DNA of 64,000 bases, from NCBI GenBank assembly GCA_947494205.1, contig CANLUH010000008.1, positions 96,158 to 160,157 on the forward strand, written 5' to 3'. The translations under genes and the position numbers were made by a program. Below the pieces are notes generated by a model. The model had not been told where the DNA came from. It did not search any database and worked only from the letters and a program-made list of their open reading frames with translations. The stretch is from an uncultured Flavobacteriaceae bacterium. Lineage in GTDB: Bacteria > Bacteroidota > Bacteroidia > Flavobacteriales > Flavobacteriaceae. Positions 16,848-26,687 of this stretch are shown here, piece by piece. Numbering within the stretch: position 1 is the first letter of the stretch; the number at the start of each line of letters is the position of its first letter.

Positions 16848-18890
16848 TTACTTTTTAACTATTTTTTTCTGAATAGTTTTCTGTCCATCATTCAATCGGA
16901 AAATATAAGTACCGTCTTCTAATGATTGTACATTTAAACTCCTCTTAAATGCACCTTTATCTACAACTAAGCCTGTTAAATTATATATAGTATAATTAAT
17001 AGTTCTATCGTCTTTCATGTTAACAGTTATTCCCGAAAACGTATTATAAATAGTAGTATCGTAAATTTTTGTGGTCTCTGTTAATGTACCATCTATTGTA
17101 ATGTCATTTAACGCTAATCTAGAACTTCCGCCTATACTAACTATGTAATCTTCTACTTCTCCATAAGAAAATGTTTCACAAGCTGTTTGTGTAGCATCCC
17201 ATTTCATAGATACACGCATTCTTGTATTTCCTGCTAATGCTGAACTTGGTACATTAAAGTTATAAGATAAGTTTCCTGAACTAGAAGTAGACCCTGTTAC
17301 AACTTCTTCTGAAGACTCAAACGTTCCATTTTTATTAAAATCTATCCAAACTTTCCAATATTCTGTATATGAAGTACCAGAAAAACCTACACTTAATACT
17401 ATAGTATTAGATCCATAAGAAATGTTACCTGTTTGGTTTGTAAAATCGGCATAACCTCCATTTGAAGCTGTTGTATTAGAAATACCTCCAATACCAACAA
17501 AATCGATATACTCAAAACTAGCATTATTACCTTTAGAGCTACAATAATTTGTTGGCGCAGGTGTTGGCGTTGGATTAGATGGAGCACCCCCACTTACTGT
17601 ATGTGTTCCTAAATCACTAAATGTGTTTTGTGCTAAAGTTGTCCATTCAGCAGTTGTGTAGGTTATATTTGGGTTAGAAATACTTTCTTTTCGTCTTAAG
17701 GTTCTATCCTTAGCAAAATTAGCGCTTCCTCCGTTATAAGTTCCTACAATGTCTACTAACACACCATTTTTAAATAAACCAACAGCATCGTTTCCATTAA
17801 ATGTTAAGGCACTATTACCTGTAGTTGCATTAGCATTAGATGTTACAGAAGAAGATGCACTACTATTAGCAACTACATATACACTTCCGCTACTTAACGA
17901 ACCACTTAAACTATAACCAGAACTCCAATTTCCTGCTCCGTTAGTTTGCTTTCTAAGACTATAAGTAGATAAATTTACCGAGTTCCCTGTAAAGTTTGCA
18001 ATCTCTATAGCTTTATTATTAGAAGATCCTTCAACATATTCTGAGATAAATAACTCTGCACCAGATCCTGTACTTCCACCATCACCGTCTCCAGGACCAG
18101 TTCCTGTACCAAAGCGATCTTCTGCCTGTAGGCCTCCCCATATTTTTGTAGCAAATGCAGGATTATCTATAAATGGATTTCTATTCCCCTGAATACCCGC
18201 AATAGCGTTATTTCTATTGTCTTCGAATGCATTAACAGGATCTTCTACGTTCCATTGTAGAAATAAATCAATCATATTGTTATCGTTAGCCAATGCACTA
18301 CCTACACCTACATTTTTTGGCAAACAGCGGTCTCCGTAACGTAAATACATAAATAACATCATACGGGCTACATCTCCTTTCCATTCGTCTCCAGGATAAA
18401 AGTGACCTTGTGGTGTAATACCAGCATTTCCGTTTCCATCTGCATATTTTCTATTATTTCTAGTCGAATTCATTTGTCCATCACTAGCTCGTAAGTGATG
18501 TGCATCACTACCAGGACCAGAGCTTCCTAGATTTGGTGTACCTAAAGATCTTGGGTAAGCATGCTCTCTATTCCAAAGCCCAGTACCGCCACCTCTATTA
18601 GATTTTGCACGAGTTCTATCAGTTTTAAAATCTCCGTCTGTATCATTATAGCCATATATTAATAATACATTATTAGCATTATTTGGATCTTGATCAGCAT
18701 CTTCTAGGGCATTCCAAACGCCAGGCGTATAACTTAAAAAGTTAGTATGTGTACTAATAATTTTAGTTGCTAAATCGTCTTTTAAAGCATTACCGTTTTG
18801 TGTAACATCAACATTGTTGTAATAAGAAGGGATTTGAGAGAATGCTATAGATGATACTAATAGCAATAGGATTAATAATTTTTGTTTCAT
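16848..18890 (-). CDS. T9SS-secreted endonuclease I-like nuclease with lamin-tail and GEVED domains
   Basis: A 680-residue exported protein. Signal peptide 1-19; endonuclease I-type beta-beta-metal domain about 25-260, with NREH (107-110), DAHHLR (129-134) and Asn141/Asn145 as expected active-site and metal residues. A lamin-tail domain (about 280-430, SEYVEGSSNNKAIEIANF) follows, then a GEVED domain (about 455-595, named for its GEVEDY end). The C-terminal 70 residues are a type A T9SS sorting domain (GTYIFRLNDGQKTIQKKIVKK-like). It should cut extracellular DNA or RNA for nutrient gain and be released or attached by the type IX system. Confidence 0.92.
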   Translation of the reverse strand: MKQKLLILLLLVSSIAFSQIPSYYNNVDVTQNGNALKDDLATKIISTHTNFLSYTPGVWNALEDADQDPNNANNVLLIYGYNDTDGDFKTDRTRAKSNRGGGTGLWNREHAYPRSLGTPNLGSSGPGSDAHHLRASDGQMNSTRNNRKYADGNGNAGITPQGHFYPGDEWKGDVARMMLFMYLRYGDRCLPKNVGVGSALANDNNMIDLFLQWNVEDPVNAFEDNRNNAIAGIQGNRNPFIDNPAFATKIWGGLQAEDRFGTGTGPGDGDGGSTGSGAELFISEYVEGSSNNKAIEIANFTGNSVNLSTYSLRKQTNGAGNWSSGYSLSGSLSSGSVYVVANSSASSSVTSNANATTGNSALTFNGNDAVGLFKNGVLVDIVGTYNGGSANFAKDRTLRRKESISNPNITYTTAEWTTLAQNTFSDLGTHTVSGGAPSNPTPTPAPTNYCSSKGNNASFEYIDFVGIGGISNTTASNGGYADFTNQTGNISYGSNTIVLSVGFSGTSYTEYWKVWIDFNKNGTFESSEEVVTGSTSSSGNLSYNFNVPSSALAGNTRMRVSMKWDATQTACETFSYGEVEDYIVSIGGSSRLALNDITIDGTLTETTKIYDTTIYNTFSGITVNMKDDRTINYTIYNLTGLVVDKGAFKRSLNVQSLEDGTYIFRLNDGQKTIQKKIVKK

Positions 18891-19102
18891 TTTTTAGTTG
18901 TTTTTTTGGTTGTTGTTAATTTTCATGCACTAATTTAGTTAGTAATATCATTTTATTTTAATAATTTCCGAATGATTATTCGAAATTAATAACAAACCCT
19001 CTGTAAACTGTTACTATTTGGTTAATTACAGATTAAAAAACTGTTAATAAGTATTTTTAGCATAAAACACTTTTTTCAATTTCCAGAACTCTCAACTATT
19101 GT

Positions 19103-19110
19103 TATATTTG
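19103..19110 (+). promoter_or_regulatory. Putative -7 box (TATATTTG) of pheT
   Basis: TATATTTG, followed by C, matches TAnnTTTG and lies 75 bases before the pheT start. No convincing -33 element is visible at the right spacing. Confidence 0.4.
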
Positions 19111-19184
19111 CTGTCTTAAAATGTTCTCTCCATAAATAATTGAGATAACATTGTTTTCAATTAAGAATAATTAAACATCTACCG

Positions 19185-21611
19185 ATGAAAATTTCATATA
19201 ACTGGTTAAAGCAATTTATTAAAACCGATTGGTCTCCAGAACAAACTAGTGAATTACTTACAGACTTAGGTTTAGAAGTAGAAGGATTAGACACCTACCA
19301 AAGCGTAAAAGGAGGACTAGAAGGTGTTGTTGTTGGAGAAGTTTTAACTTGTGTACAACACCCTAATGCAGACAGATTAAGAGTAACTACTGTTAATATA
19401 GGTACAGATACTCCTGTACAAATTGTTTGTGGTGCACCTAACGTTGCTGCTGGACAAAAAGTTCCAGTTGCTACTATTGGTACTACACTTTATACTGAAG
19501 AAGGAGAAGCTTGGACTATAAAGAAAGGAAAAATTCGAGGTGAAGAAAGCCACGGTATGATTTGCGCTGAGGATGAATTAGGTCTAGGAAAATCTCACGA
19601 TGGTATTATGGTTTTAGCCGAAGATACTAAAGTAGGAACACTTGCTTCAGACATATTTGATATTGAAAACGATCAAGTTTTTGAAATTGGATTAACACCA
19701 AACCGTGCAGATGCCATGAGTCATTTTGGTACTGCAAGGGATTTAAAAGCTGGATTACAACAAAAGGATATTACATTAGAGTTAATTACACCTTCTGTTA
19801 GTTCTTTTCATGTAGAAAATAGGACTTTAAAAGTAGATGTAGAAGTATTAAACAAAGAACTAGCACCTCGTTATTGTGGTGTTACTATTTCTGGTGTTAA
19901 AGTTGGTGATTCTCCTGCATGGATACAACACCGTTTAAAAGCTATCGGTTTAACTCCTATTAATAATATTGTAGATGTTACTAATTATGTATTGCATGAA
20001 TTGGGGCAACCTTTACATGCTTTCGATGCAAATAAAATTAAAGGAAATAAAATTGAAGTAAAAACCGTTAAAGCGGGAACAAAATTTACTACTTTAGATG
20101 AAGTAGAACGCGAACTTCATGAAGATGACTTAATGATTTGCGATACAGAAAAACCATTGTGTATAGCAGGTGTGTTTGGCGGATTAGATTCTGGTGTGTC
20201 AGAACAAACAACAAATATCTTCTTAGAAAGTGCATACTTTAATCCTGTTAGTGTTAGAAAAACAGCAAAACGTCATGCTTTAAATACAGATGCTTCTTTT
20301 AGGTTTGAAAGAGGTATCGACCCAAGTATTACAGAGTATGCACTTAAACGTGCTGCTTTATTAATACAAGACCTAGCTGGTGGAGAAATTACAAGTGATA
20401 TTTCTGATGATTACCCTAATAAAATTGAAGATTTCCAAGTCCGTATTAGTTTTGATAATGTTACAAAATTAATAGGACAAGAAATTCCTAGAGAAACGAT
20501 TAAAAGTATATTAACTTCTTTAGAAATAAAAGTTAATAATGTAACTGAATCTGGATTAGGACTTACTGTACCTGCATATAGAAACGACGTACAACGTGAA
20601 GCAGATGTTATTGAAGAAATACTTCGTGTATACGGTTATAACAATATAGAAACAACGACGAAGTTAAATGCATCTATTTCTAACTCGTCAAGATTTGAAG
20701 ACCATAAATTGCAAAATGTTGTTGGTAACCAATTAGCCTCTCAAGGATTCTATGAGATATTATCTAACTCACTAACAACACCTAACTATATTGCTTTAAG
20801 TGAGCAATTAAAAGAAGAACATAATATAACAATGCTAAACCCTTTAAGTAACGATTTATCTGTTATGAGACAATCGTTATTGTTTTCTGGTTTAGAATCT
20901 ATAGTACACAATATTAATAGAAGACAAAGCGATTTAAAGTTATTCGAATTTGGTAAAACTTACCATAACTATAACGATAAACGTGAAGAATATAAACACT
21001 TAACATTATTTACTACTGGTAATAAAACAGCAGAAAGCTGGAATGTTACAGCTACTACAAGTGATTTCTTTTATTTAAAAGGAACTGTTATTGCACTTCT
21101 AGAACGTTTGGGTATTAATCGTTACCGTTCTGTACCAGCTAAAAACGATGTGTTTAGTGAAGGTATGCTATTTGAGCAAGGTAAAATGCCTTTAGTTACT
21201 TTTGGAGTTGTTAAAAATACTATCTTAAAACATTTTGGTATTTCGCAAAACGTTTTATTTGCCGACTTTAATTGGGATAATATTATTGAAGTTGCTAAAC
21301 GTAATAAAATTAAGTTTACTGCTATTCCAAAATATCCAGAAGTACGTCGTGACTTTGCATTATTATTAAATGATGATGTAACCTTCGAACAAATACATAC
21401 TATAGCTAAACAAACAGAAAAGCAGCTACTTAAAAACATAAGCTTGTTCGATGTTTACCAAGGTAAAAATTTACCAAAAGGGAAAAAGAGCTACGCAGTA
21501 AGTTTTATGTTTCAAGATGAACACAAAACGCTTACAGATAAAGTAATAGATAAAATAATGAACAAGCTGCAATCTAATTTTGAGAATAAATTAGGAGCTG
21601 AATTACGATAG
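19185..21611 (+). CDS. pheT: Phenylalanine-tRNA ligase beta subunit
   Basis: An 808-residue subunit of the alpha2-beta2 enzyme that charges tRNA-Phe. The N-terminus MKISYNWLKQFI is typical, followed by an EMAP/OB-type tRNA-binding domain (about 40-150), the B3/B4 editing domain (about 210-390; NIVDVTNYVLHELGQPLHAFD), the B5 DNA-binding-like domain (about 405-475), the synthetase-like core and a C-terminal anticodon-binding FDX-ACB domain (about 715-808). Full length for the family. pheS is not adjacent, which is normal in Bacteroidetes. A 63-residue membrane protein follows after two bases. Confidence 0.98.
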   Translation: MKISYNWLKQFIKTDWSPEQTSELLTDLGLEVEGLDTYQSVKGGLEGVVVGEVLTCVQHPNADRLRVTTVNIGTDTPVQIVCGAPNVAAGQKVPVATIGTTLYTEEGEAWTIKKGKIRGEESHGMICAEDELGLGKSHDGIMVLAEDTKVGTLASDIFDIENDQVFEIGLTPNRADAMSHFGTARDLKAGLQQKDITLELITPSVSSFHVENRTLKVDVEVLNKELAPRYCGVTISGVKVGDSPAWIQHRLKAIGLTPINNIVDVTNYVLHELGQPLHAFDANKIKGNKIEVKTVKAGTKFTTLDEVERELHEDDLMICDTEKPLCIAGVFGGLDSGVSEQTTNIFLESAYFNPVSVRKTAKRHALNTDASFRFERGIDPSITEYALKRAALLIQDLAGGEITSDISDDYPNKIEDFQVRISFDNVTKLIGQEIPRETIKSILTSLEIKVNNVTESGLGLTVPAYRNDVQREADVIEEILRVYGYNNIETTTKLNASISNSSRFEDHKLQNVVGNQLASQGFYEILSNSLTTPNYIALSEQLKEEHNITMLNPLSNDLSVMRQSLLFSGLESIVHNINRRQSDLKLFEFGKTYHNYNDKREEYKHLTLFTTGNKTAESWNVTATTSDFFYLKGTVIALLERLGINRYRSVPAKNDVFSEGMLFEQGKMPLVTFGVVKNTILKHFGISQNVLFADFNWDNIIEVAKRNKIKFTAIPKYPEVRRDFALLLNDDVTFEQIHTIAKQTEKQLLKNISLFDVYQGKNLPKGKKSYAVSFMFQDEHKTLTDKVIDKIMNKLQSNFENKLGAELR

Positions 21612-21613
21612 TT

Positions 21614-21805
21614 ATGAAAAACCAAGACACACCAAAGCAAAAGAATGTTTTTAATCTATTATTAGGGCTAATTTTTATTGGTGTTGGTGGTTTTAGAGTG
21701 TATACTCATTATTTTACAGAAGTTACATATAGCAATCTAAGATTAATTTTATCTATACTTTTAATAGGTTTAGGTATAAATAGCTTTTATAGGTATTTTA
21801 AATAA
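21614..21805 (+). CDS. Small two-helix membrane protein
   Basis: A 63-residue protein with two hydrophobic segments (about 12-29 and 42-56) joined by a short loop that includes HYFTEVTYSNLR. No family is named. It starts two bases after pheT, so it shares its transcript, and it is closed by the terminator at 21834-21868. Confidence 0.65.
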   Translation: MKNQDTPKQKNVFNLLLGLIFIGVGGFRVYTHYFTEVTYSNLRLILSILLIGLGINSFYRYFK

Positions 21806-21833
21806 TAGTTTCACATTATATTATAAAATAATC

Positions 21834-21868
21834 AAAAGAGGTTAACTGAAATTCAGTTAACCTCTTTT
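21834..21868. terminator. Bidirectional terminator
   Basis: A perfect 16-bp inverted repeat (AAAAGAGGTTAACTGA against TCAGTTAACCTCTTTT) with a three-base loop. It separates the plus-strand pheT transcript from the convergent fasciclin gene. Confidence 0.9.
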
Positions 21869-21896
21869 TTAATGTATGTTAGTTCTTAAATATTGA

Positions 21897-22469
21897 CTAA
21901 TTAGGTATTACTACAGCATTAATAATATGCACAAAGCCATTAGTTTGCTGCTTATCTGCAACTTCTACTTTAGCATCATTACCTTTAGCATCTGTTAGTA
22001 TAAGTTCTCCATCGCTAACATAAGCAGAAATAGAAGCTCCGTTTAAAGTTCTAAAGTCTGTTTCGCCTTCACTATTTCCTATGGCTTTTACAATTTCGGC
22101 AGAATTAAAATTACCAGAAATAACATGGTAAGTTAAAATGGCTTTTAATTGCTCTACATTTTCTGGTTCTAATAGTTTGTCTAAAGTTCCTTCTGGAAGC
22201 TTAGAGAACGCTTCATTTGTAGGTGCAAAAACAGTAAAAGGTCCCTCACCTATTAATGTATCTACTAATCCGGAAGCCCGTAAAGCTTTTACCAAAATAG
22301 TGTGATTTTTAGATTGACTTAAAAACGTAACAACGTCCGTTTCTGTTTCAATGACTTGAGCGCTCATCATCTTTTTTTCTACTTTCATTTTACTCTGAGA
22401 ATATGAAAAACTTGCAAAGCATAATGCTAAAACAAATAATACAATTCTGTGGGTTTTTCTTGTTTTCAT
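21897..22469 (-). CDS. Secreted fasciclin (FAS1) domain protein
   Basis: A 190-residue protein with an N-terminal signal peptide (about 1-24, ending SFSYSQ) and one FAS1 domain (about 45-188). FAS1 marks are TLVKALRASGLVDTL, GPFTVFAPTNEAFSKLP (H1), LTYHVISG and the closing NGFVHIINAVVIP (H2). Such proteins are thought to mediate adhesion at the cell surface. A single-gene unit. Confidence 0.93.
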   Translation of the reverse strand: MKTRKTHRIVLFVLALCFASFSYSQSKMKVEKKMMSAQVIETETDVVTFLSQSKNHTILVKALRASGLVDTLIGEGPFTVFAPTNEAFSKLPEGTLDKLLEPENVEQLKAILTYHVISGNFNSAEIVKAIGNSEGETDFRTLNGASISAYVSDGELILTDAKGNDAKVEVADKQQTNGFVHIINAVVIPN

Positions 22470-22629
22470 TTTAAATAAAGTTTTAAAGATTATTATATCT
22501 TATAAACGTTTAGAAAGTAATTATAGACTTTTCTTTCACACATATTTAACATATTTAACAGAATTAAAAACTAGCAATTCTCAACTATTTTTTGTATATT
22601 TAGGAGTAACCTTTAAATACATTAACATT

Positions 22630-22869
22630 ATGACAGACTCTAATTATATAAAAATATTTACCGGAAATTTTATTGTTGTTCAACTTATAAAACAACGCTT
22701 AGAAGATATTAATATTAGCCCTGTGGTGAAAGATGATTCTGAATCTGGAAGACTTGCCGGGTTTGGTTCTTCTGTACCAGGAATGCAGGAAGTTTATGTG
22801 CATGAAAACGAAATAGACAAAGCTGTTGAAATTGTAGAGAGCGTTCGCTCTGAAATGGAAACAACCTAG
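22630..22869 (+). CDS. DUF2007-type putative signal-transducing protein
   Basis: A 79-residue protein with the layout of the DUF2007 family: an N-terminal strand (IKIFTGNFIVVQLIKQRLE) and a closing segment (QEVYVHENEIDKAVEIVES). These resemble PII-like ferredoxin folds and have no established activity. Monocistronic, ended by the hairpin at 22910-22943. Confidence 0.8.
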   Translation: MTDSNYIKIFTGNFIVVQLIKQRLEDINISPVVKDDSESGRLAGFGSSVPGMQEVYVHENEIDKAVEIVESVRSEMETT

Positions 22870-22909
22870 TATTCAGTTGCAGTAGGCAGTGCTTACTCTA
22901 ACGTTATAA

Positions 22910-22943
22910 AAAAACCCAGAAAACATATGTTTTCTGGGTTTTT
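22910..22943. terminator. Bidirectional terminator
   Basis: AAAAACCCAGAAAACAT and its complement meet at a CATATG centre, giving a 17-bp perfect inverted repeat with flanking A and T runs. It lies between the DUF2007 gene and the convergent ABC-F gene. Confidence 0.88.
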
Positions 22944-22985
22944 GCTTTTTTACTGAAGACTGCTTACTGCAAACTGTTTACTAGA

Positions 22986-24605
22986 TTAAACAGTATACAT
23001 TTTATCTCTTAATTCTTTAATTTTAGGGTCTTGCATATAATCATCGAATGTAGCAAATCTATCAATAACTCCATTTGGTGTTAACTCTACAACTCTATTA
23101 GCTACAGTTTGTGCAAATTCATGATCATGCGTTGTAAACAACACAGTACCCTTAAAGTTTTTAAGTGAGTTATTAAACGCTGTAATACTTTCTAAGTCTA
23201 AATGGTTTGTTGGTTCGTCTAATTGTAATACGTTAGCTCTAGTCATCATCATACGCGATAACATGCAACGTACTTTTTCTCCTCCAGATAATACAGATGA
23301 TTTTTTAAAAGCTTCTTCTCCACTAAAAATCATTTTACCAAGAAAACCACGAATGTTAACTTCTTCTCGCTCTTCTTCTGTTGTAGCCCACTGACGTAAC
23401 CAATCTATTAACGTTAATTCATTATCAAAAAACTCACTATTATCTAATGGCAAATATGATTGCGTAGTCGTTACTCCCCATGCAAATTTGCCTCCGTCCT
23501 GCTTTTCTTTACCATTTAATATTTGGTAAAAAGCTGTAGTTGCTCTAGAATCTCTAGAAAACAAGACTACTTTATCTCCTTTATTTAAGTTTAAATCTAT
23601 GTCTTTAAATAATGTTTCTCCTTCTAAAGAAGCACTTAAACCTTCAATATTTAATATTTGATCTCCTGCTTCTCTATCACGTTCAAAAATAATAGCTGGA
23701 TAACGACGAGATGTTGGTTTAATATCATCGATATTTAATTTATCAATCATTTTCTTTCTACTCGTTGCTTGTTTACTTTTTGCAACGTTGGCAGAAAAAC
23801 GACGAATAAACTCTTCTAATTCTTTCTTTTTCTCTTCTGCTTTCTTGTTCTGTTGTGAACGTTGTCTAGCTGCTAATTGAGACGATTCGTACCAGAATGT
23901 ATAGTTACCAGAGAAATGATTAATCTTTCCGAAATCTATATCACTAATATGTGTACAAACTGCATCTAGAAAGTGTCTATCGTGAGAAACGACTATAACG
24001 CAGTTATCGTAATTTGCTAAAAAGTGTTCTAACCAACCAATTGTTTCGTAATCTAAATCATTGGTTGGCTCATCCATTATTAAAACATCAGGATTTCCAA
24101 AAAGAGCCTGCGCTAATAATACACGTACTTTTTGTTTACCATCTAAATCTGCCATTAAGGTGTAATGAAAATCTTCCTTTATCCCTAAGTTAGAGAGCAT
24201 AGCTGCTGCATCACTATCGGCATTCCAACCATTCATTTCTTCAAATTGTACTTGAAGTTCTCCTATTTTCTCAGCATTTTCATCTGTATAATCTGCATAT
24301 AAAGCATCGATTTCAGATTTTATTTTAAATAACGGCTGATTCCCTTTAATTACAGTTTCTAAAACAGTATCCTCATCATGCTTGTTGTGGTTTTGTTCTA
24401 GCACAGACATACGCTTCCCAGCTTCTAAATGTACATGACCAGAAGTCGCCTCCATTGTTCCAGAGATTATTTTTAAAAATGTAGACTTCCCTGCCCCATT
24501 GGCGCCGATAATACCATAACAATTTCCATTATTAAACGTTGTATTCACTTCGTCGAAAAGAATACGTTTACCAAATTGTACAGATAGGTTTGAAACTGAT
24601 AACAT
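22986..24605 (-). CDS. ABC-F family ATPase, ribosome-associated type
   Basis: About 539 residues with two ABC ATPase domains in one chain and no membrane segment. The first domain has GANGAGKST, a changed signature (ADLDGKQKVR) and VLIMDEPTNDLD. A charged linker around 230-300 (RSQQNKKAEEKKKELEEF) is typical of ABC-F proteins that enter the ribosomal E site. The second domain has LSGGEKVR and LQLDEPTNHLD, but its P-loop region reads FSRDSRATTAF without the usual glycine-lysine pattern. The start used here is the ATG at 24605 (MLSVSNLSVQFGKR), since the longer frame to 24629 starts with TTG and adds eight residues the family lacks. Likely a translation factor. Confidence 0.92.
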   Translation of the reverse strand: MLSVSNLSVQFGKRILFDEVNTTFNNGNCYGIIGANGAGKSTFLKIISGTMEATSGHVHLEAGKRMSVLEQNHNKHDEDTVLETVIKGNQPLFKIKSEIDALYADYTDENAEKIGELQVQFEEMNGWNADSDAAAMLSNLGIKEDFHYTLMADLDGKQKVRVLLAQALFGNPDVLIMDEPTNDLDYETIGWLEHFLANYDNCVIVVSHDRHFLDAVCTHISDIDFGKINHFSGNYTFWYESSQLAARQRSQQNKKAEEKKKELEEFIRRFSANVAKSKQATSRKKMIDKLNIDDIKPTSRRYPAIIFERDREAGDQILNIEGLSASLEGETLFKDIDLNLNKGDKVVLFSRDSRATTAFYQILNGKEKQDGGKFAWGVTTTQSYLPLDNSEFFDNELTLIDWLRQWATTEEEREEVNIRGFLGKMIFSGEEAFKKSSVLSGGEKVRCMLSRMMMTRANVLQLDEPTNHLDLESITAFNNSLKNFKGTVLFTTHDHEFAQTVANRVVELTPNGVIDRFATFDDYMQDPKIKELRDKMYTV

Positions 24606-24809
24606 TATTTGTATTTTAAATTTTTGCAAAAGTAAAAAATAACTTCCAATAACACGAACAAATACTATTTATAATCGAAGCTTTGTTTTATAACAAAATG
24701 TATATATTTTAGTCCCGCATTTTACTTTTAAGTATTAGGATTAAAATATTTATGAAAACTTTCTATTCAATTTAACAGCGCATTAACATGAATACAATGA
24801 TTCAAAACA

Positions 24810-24817
24810 TATTTTTG
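24810..24817 (+). promoter_or_regulatory. Putative -7 box (TATTTTTG) of thioredoxin-like lipoprotein gene
   Basis: TATTTTTG fits TAnnTTTG and lies 36 bases before the ATG at 24854. No -33 TTG is seen at the usual spacing. Confidence 0.35.
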
Positions 24818-24853
24818 CTACTATTAACTAAAATAGTTTATACAATTTAGTAA

Positions 24854-26320
24854 ATGAATTTTAAATCATTTTACATATTATTTTTAACATCGCTTAGCCT
24901 AATTACCTGCAAAAAAGAACAGGATATTTGCAACCAGACTAGAGCTTACATAGGTGGAGAAATTATTAATCCAATTTCTAAACACCTATTGCTAATGAAA
25001 TCTCAAAAAGTTATAGATACCATTACTTTAGATAAGTATAATAGGTTCTCTTACGAGCTATTAGATTTCACACCAGGTATATATAATTTCTTTGATGGAC
25101 ATGAAGTACAATTTATGATTGTGCAACCAAATGATAGTTTACTTTTTAGATTAAATACAATAGAATTTGACGAATCTTTAGTATTTACTGGGCGAGGTGC
25201 AAGAGAGAATAATTACTTGATGAATCTTTTTTTAGAAACTGAACAAGAAGAAGATGAAAAAAAGATTTTAACCATAAGCCAATTAGACCCTATTCCTTTT
25301 GAGGAAAAATTAAATAAAATTAGAGATGAAAAATTAGCAAAATTAGCAAAATTTAAGGCTAAGAATGAAACAACAGCTCTTTTTGATAGTGTAGCAGAAG
25401 CTAATATTAATTACAGTTATTATTCTAGAAAAGAGTTTTACCCATTTGCTAATTATAGAAAATCTGAATTCGATATATTTAATAGCTTACCTAATGATTT
25501 TTATAATTACAGAAAGGAAATAGATTACAATAACGAACTTTTAGAATATTACCCCCCATACAGTAAATTTTTAAGATTTCATGTTACTAACATCGCATTC
25601 CAAAATCATATGGAGCATTCCGAAGATAAAGAGTACGATAAATACTCCGTAGATTATAATTTAGATAAATTAAAAATCATTGATAGTATAGTTACAAATA
25701 ATGAATTTCAAAAAAACATGTTATTGCATTATAACTTAATGCATTATATAGATATTTCTAAAACCCCAGAAGGTTACGATGAGTTATTTAATTTTTATAA
25801 AGAAAGGTGTACTAATAAAAAATGGCGCCGTAGAGCCGAAAAAATGGTTAACGTATACAAACGTTTAAGTCCAGGGTTAAAAGTACCAGGGGTAACAATT
25901 CTAGATAAAAATGAAAATGAACTTAATTTAACTAGTTTAATTAGTAAGCCCACAGTTATTTATTTTTGGTCTGCTAAAAGTAAAATTCAAATTGTTAGTG
26001 CACACAAAAGAGCTGCTTTTTTGCATAACAAATATCCTGAGGTAGATTTCTTCGCAATAAATGTAGATTCTATTAGTTATTTTGAACAAAACAGTCTTTT
26101 AAATCATTATGGCATAAAAAATAGATCTAATGAATACCGCTTTAAATTTCCTAAAAAGTCTAGAGAAGTATTATCTATAAGACCTATTTCTAAAGTCTTT
26201 TTAGTAGATGAAAATAAACGTATTGTAAACCCAAAAGCAAATATGTTTAATATTCGTTTTGAACAAGAATTATTAGGTATTCTTAATAGAGAGTATTTAC
26301 AAGTACATGCGTTAAATTAA
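24854..26320 (+). CDS. Lipoprotein with thioredoxin-like domain lacking CxxC
   Basis: A 488-residue protein with signal peptide and lipobox (LSLITC, Cys19). The central part is helical and rich in Tyr, Asn and Lys. Residues about 345-470 follow a thioredoxin/TlpA fold pattern (KVPGVTILDKNENELNLTSL, then PTVIYFWSAKSKIQIVSAH), but the position of the CxxC active site reads SAKSKIQ, so it cannot do dithiol chemistry. The N-terminal 40-130 region resembles the beta domain seen before TlpA-like domains in Bacteroidetes. Probably a structural or binding protein facing the periplasm. Confidence 0.75.
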   Translation: MNFKSFYILFLTSLSLITCKKEQDICNQTRAYIGGEIINPISKHLLLMKSQKVIDTITLDKYNRFSYELLDFTPGIYNFFDGHEVQFMIVQPNDSLLFRLNTIEFDESLVFTGRGARENNYLMNLFLETEQEEDEKKILTISQLDPIPFEEKLNKIRDEKLAKLAKFKAKNETTALFDSVAEANINYSYYSRKEFYPFANYRKSEFDIFNSLPNDFYNYRKEIDYNNELLEYYPPYSKFLRFHVTNIAFQNHMEHSEDKEYDKYSVDYNLDKLKIIDSIVTNNEFQKNMLLHYNLMHYIDISKTPEGYDELFNFYKERCTNKKWRRRAEKMVNVYKRLSPGLKVPGVTILDKNENELNLTSLISKPTVIYFWSAKSKIQIVSAHKRAAFLHNKYPEVDFFAINVDSISYFEQNSLLNHYGIKNRSNEYRFKFPKKSREVLSIRPISKVFLVDENKRIVNPKANMFNIRFEQELLGILNREYLQVHALN

Positions 26321-26384
26321 AAAAGTTATTTCTATATTTAACTTTCAAAAATCTTTTACTAAACTCTTTTTAGTGCATTAAAGC

Positions 26385-26681
26385 ATGACTCAAAAATTAA
26401 ATGATGTAAAATTTAATGCTATAGCCATCATTATAGCAGAAATAATTGCTTGTTCCATTACTTTTTCTGCAGATTATTCTGGCGCAGGTATGCAAGCTAT
26501 AATTATAAAATGGATTCCTGCCATTATTGGAGTGTTAACCTTGTTTATTTATTTTGCATCACGACTCGTATTAAAAAAATATAATTGGGGAATTAGCCTA
26601 TTAGGCATAATAATAATGCTAGTTGTTGCCATAAAAATCTACAATACAGATTTCTCAGAAAGTATAAGTGCCCTACTCTAA
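26385..26681 (+). CDS. Small membrane protein
   Basis: A 98-residue protein with three hydrophobic segments (about 10-28, 40-58 and 70-85). No family is recognised. It lies 64 bases after the lipoprotein gene on the same strand and converges on the OmpA-like gene with six bases between. Confidence 0.65.
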   Translation: MTQKLNDVKFNAIAIIIAEIIACSITFSADYSGAGMQAIIIKWIPAIIGVLTLFIYFASRLVLKKYNWGISLLGIIIMLVVAIKIYNTDFSESISALL

Positions 26682-26687
26682 TAATTT

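Noticed and set aside
17399..17593. 64-codon minus-strand frame within the endonuclease gene
   Set aside because: It is an out-of-frame shadow of the GEVED domain coding region.
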